Assembly: GCA_943788755.1 (NCBI GenBank)
Contig: CALSRM010000001.1
Span: forward strand, 62,001 to 126,000
Length of the DNA stretch: 64,000 nucleotides
Reading direction: 5' to 3'
From: an uncultured Flavobacteriales bacterium
GTDB taxonomy: Bacteria > Bacteroidota > Bacteroidia > Flavobacteriales_D > Parvicellaceae
Position numbers and translations under genes: made by a program
Notes under the pieces: generated by a model
The model's database searches: none
What the model saw: only the letters and a program-made list of their open reading frames with translations
Told to the model about the DNA's origin: nothing
Shown here: positions 47,640 through 58,043 of the stretch, piece after piece
How positions within the stretch are numbered: the stretch's first letter is position 1
Layout of the letters: each line of letters starts with the position of its first letter

Positions 47640-49688
47640 ATGAAATATTCCTATCTGTTTTTATTGATGTTTTCACTATTATCAACTTCGTTCTATACGC
47701 AAGATGATGAGGAATATGATGAGGATCCAGCTTGCCTGCAAGTTCCTGCGGATAAAAAAGTGCTGAAACTTTATGAGAAAGGATTGGATAAAAAAAAGTA
47801 CGCCTATAAAGACCGGATTCGTCATTTGAAAGATGCTTTAGAATTAGATGAAGACTGTTCTGCTTGTATGTGGGAAATTGCGAAGTTGACATACCGCAGG
47901 GCTCAGGCAAATGGTGATAATTTTGAGGTGCCGCAGAAATACTATCATATGATTGAAGCTACCTGTCCGGAGTTTCATGCTGATATATATTACAATTTAG
48001 GAGTTATGTATTATGCGCAAAAAGCAGATTGTATGGCTTCTGAATACTTCGATAAATTTTCAAAATTTCCTTCTGAGGATGAAAAAAGATTGTCTAGAAA
48101 ATATGCTGCCCAATTGGGAGATATTGAAGATGTTAAATACGAAATAGATTTTTATTGTAATTACTTTAAAGACAAAAAACCATTTTCTCCAAAAGTTGTG
48201 GAAAATGTCTCTACTGCATCACGTCATGAATATTTACCTATGATTTCTGCTGATAATGAAATTCTGCTTTATACTGCAGAGTTTGATCAAAAGTTCAAGG
48301 GAGATGTGATGGTGCAAAAAGTACAAGAATTTACAATGAGTAATCGATCGGAGGCCAATTTACTATTTGGAGCAGGGATTAAAATGCCAAAGCCTTTTAA
48401 TGTAGGTCCTAGATACGGAGGCGCAACCATTTCATTGAATAATAAAAATCTATTTATCTGTTCATGTATCAAACAAGCAGGAATTTTCAATTGCGATATT
48501 TTTAGCACAAAGTATGAGGTGGTTGAGGTGGATGGAAAAGAACAAAGGGTCTGGTCTGAATTAAAAAATTTAGGTCCTAATATTAATGGGCCAGATACAT
48601 GGGAAGCTCAACCATCATTGAGTGCAGATGGTAAAACCTTATATTTTGCATCGGCGAGGGCTGAAAGTATTCAGCAAAGTATTGATATTTATTATTCCGA
48701 AAAACAACCGGATGGTTCTTGGGGTAAAGCTATTAATTGTGGACGCCCAATTAATACAATAGGCAACGATAAAGCTCCTTTTATGCACTCTGATAGTAAA
48801 ACCTTATACTTTGTTTCTCAATGTTCTCAAGAGCGATTAGGCGCAGGCGGTTACGATTTGTTTTATACGCGACAAAATGATGATGGTAACTGGGATATTC
48901 CAAAAAATATGGGTTATCCTATAAATACTGAAGGTGATGAAGAGGGTATCATTGTGAGTGCTGATGGAGAACAAGGATATATTTCTTCTAATGGCATAAC
49001 AGGAGGAGTAGGCAAGAAGGATATCTTTTCTTTTAATTTACCAGAAGAAGCTAAACCAGATAAAATAATAATTATGAAAGGAAAAGTAGATGCGGAAAAT
49101 ATAGAAGAAATTAAAGATGCGAAATTGAAAGTGAGATATCAATCTGGAAAGATTGTAGAACAAGAAATTTCAATTAGCGATGAAGGTGATTATGTGGCTG
49201 TAGCAAATGTTGGATCAGGAAAAGAGGATGTCCTTATTGAAATTGAAAAAGAAGGAAGTGCCTATGAATCAAAATTGATAAAAAAGGAAGAAACAGATAA
49301 TACTTTTATCAAAGAACAAGGAATAGCGATTAAAGAAATTAAAAAAGGAAGTATGCATACGATTAATGATATTTTATTTGCATCAAATTCATCCGAAATT
49401 TCTGCTGCTTCTAAACTAGTATTACAGGGATTTGCAAGTTGGTTAAAGCAAAATCCAGATATTAACATTGAAATCCAAGGACATACAGATGATGTTGGTA
49501 ATAATACTGATAACCTTGCTTTGTCTCAGGATAGAGCGTATTCAGTAATGGAATACCTTTCAGTCGATGGAGGAGTAAAAGCCTCTAGAATTAAGTTTAA
49601 AGGCTATGGAGAAACAAAACCTATAGTACCTAATGATTCTTCAAGTAATCGCAACAAGAATCGTAGAACGGACTTTTTAATTTTATAG
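47640..49688 (+). CDS. TPR / PD40 propeller / OmpA-family envelope protein
   Basis: 682-residue exported protein (signal MKYSYLFLLMFSLLSTSFYTQ). Order: acidic linker, TPR-like helices (about 40-150), a PD40/WD40-like propeller (about 190-455: SADNEILLYTAEF, LSADGKTLYFASAR, SADGEQGYISSNG), a small beta module (about 475-555), and an OmpA-like peptidoglycan-binding domain (about 565-682: IEIQGHTDDVGNN, NRRTDF). This is the layout of the type IX secretion component PorE and its many paralogs, so it likely anchors an outer-membrane complex to peptidoglycan. No direct partner adjoins it. Confidence 0.9.
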   Translation: MKYSYLFLLMFSLLSTSFYTQDDEEYDEDPACLQVPADKKVLKLYEKGLDKKKYAYKDRIRHLKDALELDEDCSACMWEIAKLTYRRAQANGDNFEVPQKYYHMIEATCPEFHADIYYNLGVMYYAQKADCMASEYFDKFSKFPSEDEKRLSRKYAAQLGDIEDVKYEIDFYCNYFKDKKPFSPKVVENVSTASRHEYLPMISADNEILLYTAEFDQKFKGDVMVQKVQEFTMSNRSEANLLFGAGIKMPKPFNVGPRYGGATISLNNKNLFICSCIKQAGIFNCDIFSTKYEVVEVDGKEQRVWSELKNLGPNINGPDTWEAQPSLSADGKTLYFASARAESIQQSIDIYYSEKQPDGSWGKAINCGRPINTIGNDKAPFMHSDSKTLYFVSQCSQERLGAGGYDLFYTRQNDDGNWDIPKNMGYPINTEGDEEGIIVSADGEQGYISSNGITGGVGKKDIFSFNLPEEAKPDKIIIMKGKVDAENIEEIKDAKLKVRYQSGKIVEQEISISDEGDYVAVANVGSGKEDVLIEIEKEGSAYESKLIKKEETDNTFIKEQGIAIKEIKKGSMHTINDILFASNSSEISAASKLVLQGFASWLKQNPDINIEIQGHTDDVGNNTDNLALSQDRAYSVMEYLSVDGGVKASRIKFKGYGETKPIVPNDSSSNRNKNRRTDFLIL

Positions 49689-49865
49689 AGCCAATACTCA
49701 AGTTATATTAAATTTACGAAATTATTATCAAGATCCTTTTTCTTCTAAGTATGGTTCAGTCTATTTTGTTGTCTCTTATTCATTTAAGATTCAGCGAGAT
49801 GTTAATTTTTTATCTATTTCACTATTTTAAACTTTGGTGTAAAGATCAAAATATGGATAACGCAT

Positions 49866-51593
49866 TTATATTCTGAGACCAATAACGCATACATCATCAA
49901 TTTGCTCCATTGATCCGCGCCATTTTTCGAATTCTGCATCAAGCAGGGAAAACTGCTTTTCCATAGAGTTTTCTTGAATGGATAGTAAGAAATTTTTAAA
50001 ATTAGTTGTTTTGTATTTTTTCCCTCTTATTCCACCAAATTGGTCTGAATATCCGTCCGAAAAAATATAGATTGTATCTCCTTTTTCTAATTGAAAAGAA
50101 TGCGTCTTGTAGGGTTGGAGATTCTCAAATTTTCCTATAGGTTGTTTGTTTGCTTTGGTTTCTATTAGAATACCATTACGAATAATCCAAAGTGGGTTAT
50201 GTGCTCCAGCATATTCTAATTTATCTTCAATTAAGCTGCAAATTGCAATATCCATTCCGTCTCTAACCTCTGTTTCACTTTTTTCAAACTCTTGAATGAC
50301 TATATCTCTGGCTTTGTCTAGTATTTGACCAGGGTCCGATAAGTTATATTCTCTAACCGACCGATTAAGCGCATTATTGCATACCACGCTTATCATTGCT
50401 CCGGGAACTCCATGTCCTGTGCAATCTGCAACTGCAAAAAGAATTCTATCCGCTTTGGCTTTCATCCAGTAAAAATCGCCCGCAACAATGTCTTTTGGTT
50501 TATACAAAACAAATGAATCTTTTAAAAATTCATCAATTACTTTTGACGATGGCAGTATTGCGCTTTGTATTGTTTTAGCGTATTCAATACTGTCTGTTAT
50601 TTCTTGACTTTTTTCTTCGACAATCAATTTCTGATGATGAATTTCTTTCAAAGATGCTTGTAGCTTTTCTTCTGCTTCTATTCTTTTCGCTATTTGCTTT
50701 TGTAAGGAACGATTCCAAAAAATAATGATTCCAATAACGACCATTACAATCAAAGCACAAATAGCTGCAATTTTCCATATACGTGTCATATCAACGCCAT
50801 ACTCATACTTTACTGTTACCCAGTCATTTATTATTTCTTGTTTTTCCTTATTTGATATGGAATTCAATGATTTTTCTAAAATACTAAGAAGTGTATCATT
50901 TCCTTTTAATACAGACATATGTAAATTATAATCATATTCTTTTACCTCAGTAGCAATCTGTAAATGGTCAAATCCACTGTAGTTCATATAATAACTTGCT
51001 ATTGGCAGTCCTGCTATCGTTGCATCTGCTTCTTTGGTCAGTATTTTAAACAAGGCTTCTTCCAAATTATTGGTATAAATAATGGTGAAATTTGGATAAT
51101 CACGTTCAATTAACTCGGTAATCACATATCCTCGAGGTAAAGCAATTTTCAAATTGTTTAAGTCGTTAATATCACCAATGAATTCACCTTCTTCGGAATT
51201 TATTATTACAAAAGAAAAAGAAACATAAGACGATGTGAAATCCATGAATTGGAGTCTATCTTCCGTCACAGCTATTATTGGCAATACCTGCAGTTTTTCC
51301 GATTTTAAAGACGCTACAGAAGACAACCAACCTTGGTTTGGAAGTGGCTGTAAATTTATACCTGAACGGCTACGAATAATATCTATAATTGGTTCAACAA
51401 TACCATCATGATTGCCATTTTCATTAATAAATTCATAGGGTTTCCAATCCGGATCATATCCAAAATACACCGTATCGTTGTTTTCAATCCATTCTTTCTC
51501 AATAACAGATAAATCTATTGCCGTTTGACCGATCAATTTTATCGAATGAAGAAATTGAAGTCCCAAGAAAAATACTAATAAGAATTTTTTCAT
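49866..51593 (-). CDS. Periplasmic solute-sensor SpoIIE-type phosphatase
   Basis: 575 residues in three parts: a signal peptide and a bacterial solute-binding domain of family 3 type (about 35-260: VYFGYDPDWKPYEFINENGNHDGI, ATIAGLPIASYY), a single membrane helix (about 272-292), a coiled coil (about 295-335), and a PP2C/SpoIIE Ser/Thr phosphatase (about 345-575: AVADCTGHGVPGAMISVV, DGMDIAIC, IFSDGYSDQFGG, QIDDVCVIGL). The metal-binding aspartates are present. Ligand binding outside should control phosphatase activity inside, probably on an anti-anti-sigma-like or other phosphoprotein target. Promoter box TATATTTG on the minus strand at 51611-51618. Confidence 0.92.
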   Translation of the reverse strand: MKKFLLVFFLGLQFLHSIKLIGQTAIDLSVIEKEWIENNDTVYFGYDPDWKPYEFINENGNHDGIVEPIIDIIRSRSGINLQPLPNQGWLSSVASLKSEKLQVLPIIAVTEDRLQFMDFTSSYVSFSFVIINSEEGEFIGDINDLNNLKIALPRGYVITELIERDYPNFTIIYTNNLEEALFKILTKEADATIAGLPIASYYMNYSGFDHLQIATEVKEYDYNLHMSVLKGNDTLLSILEKSLNSISNKEKQEIINDWVTVKYEYGVDMTRIWKIAAICALIVMVVIGIIIFWNRSLQKQIAKRIEAEEKLQASLKEIHHQKLIVEEKSQEITDSIEYAKTIQSAILPSSKVIDEFLKDSFVLYKPKDIVAGDFYWMKAKADRILFAVADCTGHGVPGAMISVVCNNALNRSVREYNLSDPGQILDKARDIVIQEFEKSETEVRDGMDIAICSLIEDKLEYAGAHNPLWIIRNGILIETKANKQPIGKFENLQPYKTHSFQLEKGDTIYIFSDGYSDQFGGIRGKKYKTTNFKNFLLSIQENSMEKQFSLLDAEFEKWRGSMEQIDDVCVIGLRI

Positions 51594-51797
51594 ATTCTAT
51601 GCTATGCTAACAAATATAGGAGTAAGCGATGAGAAAAAGTTAATTACTCTTAATATATATGATAGTAAATATCGATAATTCTAAATTCTGTAAAGTTTTT
51701 GTCGTTTTCCCCACTATGTTAATAAGTTGCTTTCACATTTGGTATGGATTTTAATATATTCGAACTTCTTAAAAAAAAACAACTCTAAAACTGGTTT

Positions 51798-52886
51798 ATG
51801 AAAAACGTGCTAGCGGTATTTGTTACAACATTAATTACCCTTGGCTTTTCGGCTCAAGAGTTAACACCTGAAGAACAAGCATTTCAAGATTCAATTAATG
51901 CATTAAATACAGCTAGTGCTGCAACAGCAGAGTCACAAGAAGCTTATAACAATGGAATCGCATTGTTTAGTCAGGATAAATACAAAGAAGCTATAGCAGC
52001 TTTTGACAGATCTCTTGCGGGGGATTCAAAATTTGAGGCTGCTTATTACAACAAAGGTGTGGCGCAATACCAAATGAAAGCATATAAAGCTAGTAAAGGA
52101 ACATTCACTAAATTATTAGGAATCAATAAGGAACATGGAAAAGCTTATTTCCAAAGGGCACAGGCGCATCAAAAATTAAATAATTTAGATGCTGCTATTG
52201 ATGATTATGATCACGCAATATTAATAGATGCAAAAAATTACAAAGCTTATTATAATGCAGGAGGAGTTAATTTTTTGAAAAAAGATTATGAAAAAGCAAT
52301 AAAATTATTTACTAAAGCTATTGGAATTAAACCTGATTTTGGTGATGCATATAATGATAGAGGAAGTAGCTATAGAATGTTAAGGAAATTTGATTTGGCT
52401 TTAGCTGATTATGAAAAAGCGGGTAAATATATGTCCAAACATGCATTTGTTTTTAACAATCTAGGAGCAGTTAAGAAAATGTTAAAAGATTTTGAAGGAG
52501 CTAAAGCTGCTTATGGTAAAGCATTGGCGTTGGACTCCAAATTTTACCTAGCCTACAATAATAGAGGGGCTATGAGTTTTGAGCAAGGAAAATACGACGA
52601 AGCTTTACGTGATTTTAACAAAGCGATTGAAATCAACCCAAAATATGCCCCCGCATATAACAATAGAGGATCTGTTAAAGACAAAAAGAAAAAATATAAA
52701 GAAGCAATTAAAGATTTTGATTTAGCTATTTCTTTGAATAAAAATTATGCAAATGCTTATGCAAATAGAGGTACTGCAAAAGAAATGAACCGTGATATGG
52801 AAGGCGCTTGTATGGATTGGGCAAAAGCGAGAGAGTTGGGTTCAGATGTAGGAAAAGCATACCAATCGGAAAATTGTGAGTTTTAA
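51798..52886 (+). CDS. Exported tetratricopeptide-repeat protein
   Basis: 362 residues, signal MKNVLAVFVTTLITLGFSAQ, then eight or nine TPRs from about residue 45 (AYNNGIALFSQDKYKEAIAAFDRSL, AYNNRGSVKDKKKKYKEAIKDFDLAI). It ends with CENCEF-like SENCEF. A protein-binding scaffold in the periplasm. 30 bp before the OmpA gene and probably in the same operon, which suggests the two proteins act together. Confidence 0.9.
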   Translation: MKNVLAVFVTTLITLGFSAQELTPEEQAFQDSINALNTASAATAESQEAYNNGIALFSQDKYKEAIAAFDRSLAGDSKFEAAYYNKGVAQYQMKAYKASKGTFTKLLGINKEHGKAYFQRAQAHQKLNNLDAAIDDYDHAILIDAKNYKAYYNAGGVNFLKKDYEKAIKLFTKAIGIKPDFGDAYNDRGSSYRMLRKFDLALADYEKAGKYMSKHAFVFNNLGAVKKMLKDFEGAKAAYGKALALDSKFYLAYNNRGAMSFEQGKYDEALRDFNKAIEINPKYAPAYNNRGSVKDKKKKYKEAIKDFDLAISLNKNYANAYANRGTAKEMNRDMEGACMDWAKARELGSDVGKAYQSENCEF

Positions 52887-52916
52887 CTAAGACGTAAACG
52901 AATTAAGAAAATCAAG

Positions 52917-54998
52917 ATGAAAAATATATTTATTATAGTAGGTTCTTTATTTATTACGAATAGTTATGCTCAGAATGTTGATTTCAAAGCAGGTAATTTT
53001 AAAGATAAAAAGGATGCGTTTAAAAGTGCCTTAGCACACTTTGAAAAAGGGGATGATTTTTTGGAATTAGGCAATGAATCCATTTATACGGTTAAATCGC
53101 CAGGAAACAATTTTAAAGCAGCTATTCAAGAATACGAATATGCTTTTAAGTTTAATCCGAATAGTGCGGAGTTGAATTTTAAAATGGGTAATGCTTATTT
53201 GTATACAAATGAAAAATATAAAGCACTAAAATATCTTAAAGCAGCTGAGAAGTTAAATCCCGAAGTAGATACATTTTTGGATTTTTATTTAGGAATGGCG
53301 CAACAATTAGATATGGATTTTGCAGGCGCTTTAAAACATTACGAAAAATTTGAGGGTGCTACGAAGTCAAAGCATGTTGAAACTTTGGGAAGAATGCTAA
53401 AAAAACGTAAGTCTGAATGCAAGCATGGAAAGAGTATAACTGCAGCTCCAATAAGAGCTTGGATTGATAACGTTGGGAATATTAATTCTTCAGAAGATGA
53501 TTATAGTCCATGTATTTCAACTGATGGGGGAACGATTATGTTTACCTCTAGAAGAGAAAATGGTCATAAAGCAGATGAGGTTGGAGTTTATGACGGAGAT
53601 ATATACATTACTGAAATTAGTAATAAAGGGAAATGGTCAAAACCCAAAAATGTGGGGAAGCCGTTAAGCACAGAAAATGATGAAACCTCTACAATGCTTT
53701 CTTATAATGGAACTAAATTATTAGTTTTTAAAACGGAAGGAGAGGATTATAACGTTTATGAAAGTAATCTAAAAGGAGCTTCCTGGAGTGCTCCTGGAAA
53801 GTTACACAGAAGTTTAAATACGATTGTTAACCAAACGCATGCTACTTATAATTTTAATGATAGAAAAGTTTATTTTATTTCGGACAAACAAGTAGGATCG
53901 AGTAGTAAAGGAACCGACATATATTTCTGTGGTCGTAAAAATGGTTCAAAACAGGAATTTGGAGCTGCACAATCAATAGGTAAAGAAGTAAATACGAAGT
54001 TTAACGAAGGATCTGTATATATGCATCCTGATGGAGAAACGATGTACTTTAGTAGCGAAGGACATAATTCAATGGGAGGATTTGATATTTTTATGTCGGA
54101 GAAAAAACAAGGGGTTTGGCAAATACCAGTTAATATGGGATATCCGATTAATACTCCTTATGATGATCATTTTTTTGCAGCTACTGCAAGTGGGAAGTAT
54201 GCGTATATCTCTTCTAACAGAGAAGGAGGGAAAGGTGGTTTGGATATTTACAAAGTAACTTTTTGGGGGAATCCAAAAGAGTTGATTGTAGATACGGAAG
54301 ATTACTTGTTGGCAAGTGTTGCTAATCCAATTCAAGATGTTAAAATAGAGAGCAAGGTAAAGGTAAATAAGAAATCGCTAACTGTATTTAAAGGAGCTAC
54401 TATTGATGCTATTGAAAATAAACCGGTTGAAGCTAAGATGGAGATTATAGACAACAGCACTGGACAAAAAATGGAGACATTTGTTACAAATAGTGCTACG
54501 GGTAAATTTTTATTGTCATTGAATGGTGGACGAAATTATGGGATTTCTGTTCAAGCTGATGGGTACTTATTCCACTCAGAGAATTTTGATATCCCCAAGC
54601 AGAGCTCATTTAGTATGGTAAATAAAGAAATTAAATTAAAGAACATTAAAATTGGAAGTAAAATTGCTCTTCGAAACGTATTTTTTGATGTCGGTAAATC
54701 GACGGTAAAAGATGAGTCCAATACAGAGTTAGATCGCTTAGTAAAGCTTTTAAAAGATGTTCCAGGACTTAAAATTGAATTATCTGGACATACAGATAAT
54801 ACAGGTAGTGAAAGTTTGAATAAGAAGTTATCTCAAGATAGGGCTACAGCTGTTGTTAATTATTTAAAAGCGAAAGGGGTTGTTACAGAAAGGTTATCTG
54901 CAAAGGGATATGGTTCTTCTCAACCAATAGCAAACAATGCATCATCTGAAGGTCGTCAAGAAAATAGACGCACAGAATTTAAAATTATCGCTAATTAG
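52917..54998 (+). CDS. TPR / PD40 propeller / OmpA-family envelope protein (PorE-like)
   Basis: 693 residues, signal MKNIFIIVGSLFITNSYAQ. TPR region about 70-165 (FNPNSAELNFKMGNAYLYTNEKY), PD40 propeller about 185-445 (CISTDGGTIMFTSRRENG, MHPDGETMYFSSEG, ISSNREGGKGGLDIYKV), a carboxypeptidase-regulatory-like beta domain about 490-565 (GATIDAIENKPVEA), and an OmpA domain about 575-693 (FFDVGKSTVKDES, LSGHTDNTGS, ENRRTEFKI). Same architecture as the 47640 protein but with a clearer regulatory domain, hence closer to PorE. Preceded by the TPR gene. Confidence 0.9.
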   Translation: MKNIFIIVGSLFITNSYAQNVDFKAGNFKDKKDAFKSALAHFEKGDDFLELGNESIYTVKSPGNNFKAAIQEYEYAFKFNPNSAELNFKMGNAYLYTNEKYKALKYLKAAEKLNPEVDTFLDFYLGMAQQLDMDFAGALKHYEKFEGATKSKHVETLGRMLKKRKSECKHGKSITAAPIRAWIDNVGNINSSEDDYSPCISTDGGTIMFTSRRENGHKADEVGVYDGDIYITEISNKGKWSKPKNVGKPLSTENDETSTMLSYNGTKLLVFKTEGEDYNVYESNLKGASWSAPGKLHRSLNTIVNQTHATYNFNDRKVYFISDKQVGSSSKGTDIYFCGRKNGSKQEFGAAQSIGKEVNTKFNEGSVYMHPDGETMYFSSEGHNSMGGFDIFMSEKKQGVWQIPVNMGYPINTPYDDHFFAATASGKYAYISSNREGGKGGLDIYKVTFWGNPKELIVDTEDYLLASVANPIQDVKIESKVKVNKKSLTVFKGATIDAIENKPVEAKMEIIDNSTGQKMETFVTNSATGKFLLSLNGGRNYGISVQADGYLFHSENFDIPKQSSFSMVNKEIKLKNIKIGSKIALRNVFFDVGKSTVKDESNTELDRLVKLLKDVPGLKIELSGHTDNTGSESLNKKLSQDRATAVVNYLKAKGVVTERLSAKGYGSSQPIANNASSEGRQENRRTEFKIIAN

Positions 54999-55152
54999 AA
55001 TAGTAATAGCAGCGGTTTCAATTACGTTAAGATAACTGGAGTATTTGTTGTTGCTCGACTTTTTACAATGACTTTAGCCATCTACTTTTGTAATCATATT
55101 TTAAATTCTATAAATTATTTTAATTTCTGCTAATAAAATAGCGCTCAAAGTT

Positions 55153-55160
55153 TACATTTG
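55153..55160 (+). promoter_or_regulatory. hisS -7 box
   Basis: TACATTTG 18 bp before the hisS ATG. A good -33 TTG is not evident at the expected distance. Confidence 0.45.
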
Positions 55161-55178
55161 TCTTTCAATTTTATATAA

Positions 55179-56543
55179 ATGAGTAAACCGTCTATTCCAA
55201 AAGGTACAAGAGATTTTTCACCAACTGAAATGGTGAGAAGGAACTATATTTTTGATACGATTAAGAAATCATTTATTAAATATGGCTTCCTTCCTATCGA
55301 AACACCCTCCATGGAGAACTTGAAAACGCTTACTGGAAAGTATGGTGATGAAGGGGATAAGTTGATTTTTAAAGTATTGAACAGCGGGGATTATTTAAAA
55401 AAAGCTGATAAGGGAGCAATCGAAGAAGAGAATTCTTCGAAGTTGATTAGCTCTATTTCTGAAAAAGCATTGCGTTATGATCTAACGGTGCCTTTTGCAA
55501 GATATGTAGTACAACATCAAAATGATATAGCATTTCCTTTTAAACGCTACCAAATTCAACCTGTTTGGAGAGCTGATAGACCGCAAAGAGGAAGGTACAG
55601 AGAGTTTTATCAATGTGATGCTGATGTAGTTGGAAGTAACTCCTTGTTGTACGAAGTTGAAATTGTTCAATTGTTAGATGAAGTTCTTTATAATTTGGGT
55701 ATTCCAGGCTTTACCATCAAAATTAATAACCGCAAGGTGTTAAGTGGGATTGCCGAAATAACAGGGGAGTCCGATAAAATTATTGACATTACTGTCGCCA
55801 TTGATAAATTAGATAAAATTGGAGAGGAAGGAGTTATTAAAGAATTAGAAAGTAAAGAGGTTTCAGCTTCAGCAATTGAAAAAATAAAACCTTTGTTTTT
55901 ATTGAAAGGGGATTACAAAAAAGTTATTTCAGAAATGAAAAAAATGCTTCAAGATTCAGAAATTGGATTGAGAGGAATAGAAGAATTAGCGTTTATATTT
56001 GAAACAATCAATGCGTTGGGATTGAAGAAAGCAACCTTTGAATTTGATGTAACGCTTGCTAGAGGACTAAACTATTATACAGGAGCTATTTTTGAGGTAT
56101 CTGCCAACAATGTTAAAATGGGGAGCATATCAGGCGGAGGTCGATATGATGATTTAACAGGTATTTTCGGTTTAAAAGATGTTTCTGGAGTTGGAATATC
56201 TTTTGGAGCGGATCGGATTTATGATGTTTTAGATGAATTAGAATTATTTCCAGAGTTTTCTGCAGAATCCACTCAGGTAATGCTTGTTAATTTTGGGATA
56301 GATGATCTATTTTGTTTACAGGTATTAAAAGAACTGAGAGAAAACGGTATTAATGCTGAGTTTTATCCATCTTCAGTAAAATTGAAAAAACAAATGAAAT
56401 ATGCGAATGATAAAAATATTCCATTTGTAATTTTTATAAATGAAGAAGAGGTTGCCAGTAATATACTAGAACTTAAAAACATGCTGACAGGAGATCAGCA
56501 AAAGTTAACGATAAAGGATGTTATTACTACTTTAATGGATTAA
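55179..56543 (+). CDS. hisS: Histidyl-tRNA synthetase
   Basis: Class II synthetase charging tRNA-His, 454 residues. Seen: [13 protein letters not shown] at the N-terminus, motif 2 ([23 protein letters not shown]), the histidine-binding [15 protein letters not shown], motif 3 ([13 protein letters not shown]) and a C-terminal anticodon-binding domain (about 365-454). Upstream of hutH by 4 bp. Confidence 0.97.
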   Translation: MSKPSIPKGTRDFSPTEMVRRNYIFDTIKKSFIKYGFLPIETPSMENLKTLTGKYGDEGDKLIFKVLNSGDYLKKADKGAIEEENSSKLISSISEKALRYDLTVPFARYVVQHQNDIAFPFKRYQIQPVWRADRPQRGRYREFYQCDADVVGSNSLLYEVEIVQLLDEVLYNLGIPGFTIKINNRKVLSGIAEITGESDKIIDITVAIDKLDKIGEEGVIKELESKEVSASAIEKIKPLFLLKGDYKKVISEMKKMLQDSEIGLRGIEELAFIFETINALGLKKATFEFDVTLARGLNYYTGAIFEVSANNVKMGSISGGGRYDDLTGIFGLKDVSGVGISFGADRIYDVLDELELFPEFSAESTQVMLVNFGIDDLFCLQVLKELRENGINAEFYPSSVKLKKQMKYANDKNIPFVIFINEEEVASNILELKNMLTGDQQKLTIKDVITTLMD

Positions 56544-56546
56544 AAT

Positions 56547-58040
56547 ATGAGTGAAGCACAGCATGTAATATCATCAGCACATTTATCAATTAAAAAAATT
56601 GATAACATACTAAAAACAAATGTTCGCTTAAAGCTATCAGACGATTCTATTAAAAAGATAAAAAAATGTCGAAAGTATTTAGACTTGAAGCTAAAGAGAG
56701 GAGATGAAGTGTTTTATGGCATTAATACTGGATTTGGGTCGTTGTGTAATACTGTTATTTCCAAAAAAGACTTAAGTCAATTGCAGGAAAATCTTGTTAT
56801 GTCTCATGCTTGTGGATTAGGGGATGAAGTTGGGCACGATATCGTTAAATTGATGCTTTTGTTGAAAATTCAAGGACTCTCTTTAGGATATTCTGGTATA
56901 GCTTTGGAAACTATTCAAAGATTGATCGATTTTTATAACAATGACATAATGCCAGTTGTTTATCAGCAAGGTTCGTTGGGTGCATCGGGTGATTTAGCTC
57001 CTCTTGCACATATTTCACTTCCTTTATTGGGCAAAGGATATGTTGATTTTGAGGGGAAACGAAGAAAAGCAAAAGATGTTCTTGAAGAATTGAATTGGGA
57101 GCCAATTGTTTTAAATTCTAAGGAAGGACTTGCATTGCTTAATGGTACTCAATTTATGAGTGCACATGCAGTTTGGTCATTAATAAAAGCAAATCACTTA
57201 TCTGAATTTGCTGATTTAGTAGGCACCATGTCTTTAGAGGGATTTGATGGTAGGATTTCTTCCTTTGCTGAAGCTGTTCATTTGGTTAGACCGCATAAAG
57301 GTCAGCTAGAAACGGCTAGAAATATTAGAAAATACCTAGAAGGAAGTGAGTTAATTAACCAAGATAAGGTTAATGTTCAAGATCCCTATTCGTTTCGTTG
57401 TATGCCTCAAGTACACGGAGCCTCTAAGGATGTTATAGAATATGTATCGGGAGTAGTTGAAATTGAAATAAACTCTGTTACCGATAACCCTACAATTTTT
57501 CCAGATGAAGACATGATAATATCCGCGGGGAATTTTCATGGGCAACCTTTGGCATTGAGTTTAGATAACTTGGCGATTGCAATAGCAGAATTAGGTAGTA
57601 TTTCTGAACGACGAATTTATAAATTGATTTCAGGAACAAGAGGCCTTCCTCCGTTTCTAGTTGCCAACCCAGGTTTAAATTCAGGATTTATGATACCGCA
57701 ATATTCGGCAGCTTCAGTTGTAAGTAAAAATAAACAATTATGTACACCAAGCTCTGTAGATACAATTGATTCGAGTAACGGTCAAGAAGACCATGTTAGC
57801 ATGGGAGCAAATGCAGCTACTAAAACACTAGAAGTAATCAAGAACGTTGAAAAAATTATTGGAGTAGAATTATTTACAGCAACGCAAGCACTCGAGTTTA
57901 GAAAGCCTTTGAAGTCTTCTGAATATATAGAAAGCTTAATTATTGAGTTTAGAAAACTTGTTCCATTTGTAGGTGATGATAAAATCATGCACGATGAAAT
58001 GGAAAAATCAAGAGTATTTGTCCAAGAATTTGAATTTTAA
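56547..58040 (+). CDS. hutH: Histidine ammonia-lyase
   Basis: Converts histidine to urocanate and ammonia using the self-made MIO group from Ala146-Ser147-Gly148 (SLGASGDLAPLAH). 497 residues, normal length; YGINTGFGSL, NLVMSHACGLGDE, VTDNPTIFPDE and GNFHGQPLALSLD all conserved. No hutU, hutI or hutG adjoins it; instead it is coupled to hisS, so two histidine-using enzymes share a transcript. Aromatic-acid ammonia-lyases share the fold; the SHACG context favours histidine. Confidence 0.93.
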   Translation: MSEAQHVISSAHLSIKKIDNILKTNVRLKLSDDSIKKIKKCRKYLDLKLKRGDEVFYGINTGFGSLCNTVISKKDLSQLQENLVMSHACGLGDEVGHDIVKLMLLLKIQGLSLGYSGIALETIQRLIDFYNNDIMPVVYQQGSLGASGDLAPLAHISLPLLGKGYVDFEGKRRKAKDVLEELNWEPIVLNSKEGLALLNGTQFMSAHAVWSLIKANHLSEFADLVGTMSLEGFDGRISSFAEAVHLVRPHKGQLETARNIRKYLEGSELINQDKVNVQDPYSFRCMPQVHGASKDVIEYVSGVVEIEINSVTDNPTIFPDEDMIISAGNFHGQPLALSLDNLAIAIAELGSISERRIYKLISGTRGLPPFLVANPGLNSGFMIPQYSAASVVSKNKQLCTPSSVDTIDSSNGQEDHVSMGANAATKTLEVIKNVEKIIGVELFTATQALEFRKPLKSSEYIESLIIEFRKLVPFVGDDKIMHDEMEKSRVFVQEFEF

Positions 58041-58043
58041 CGC

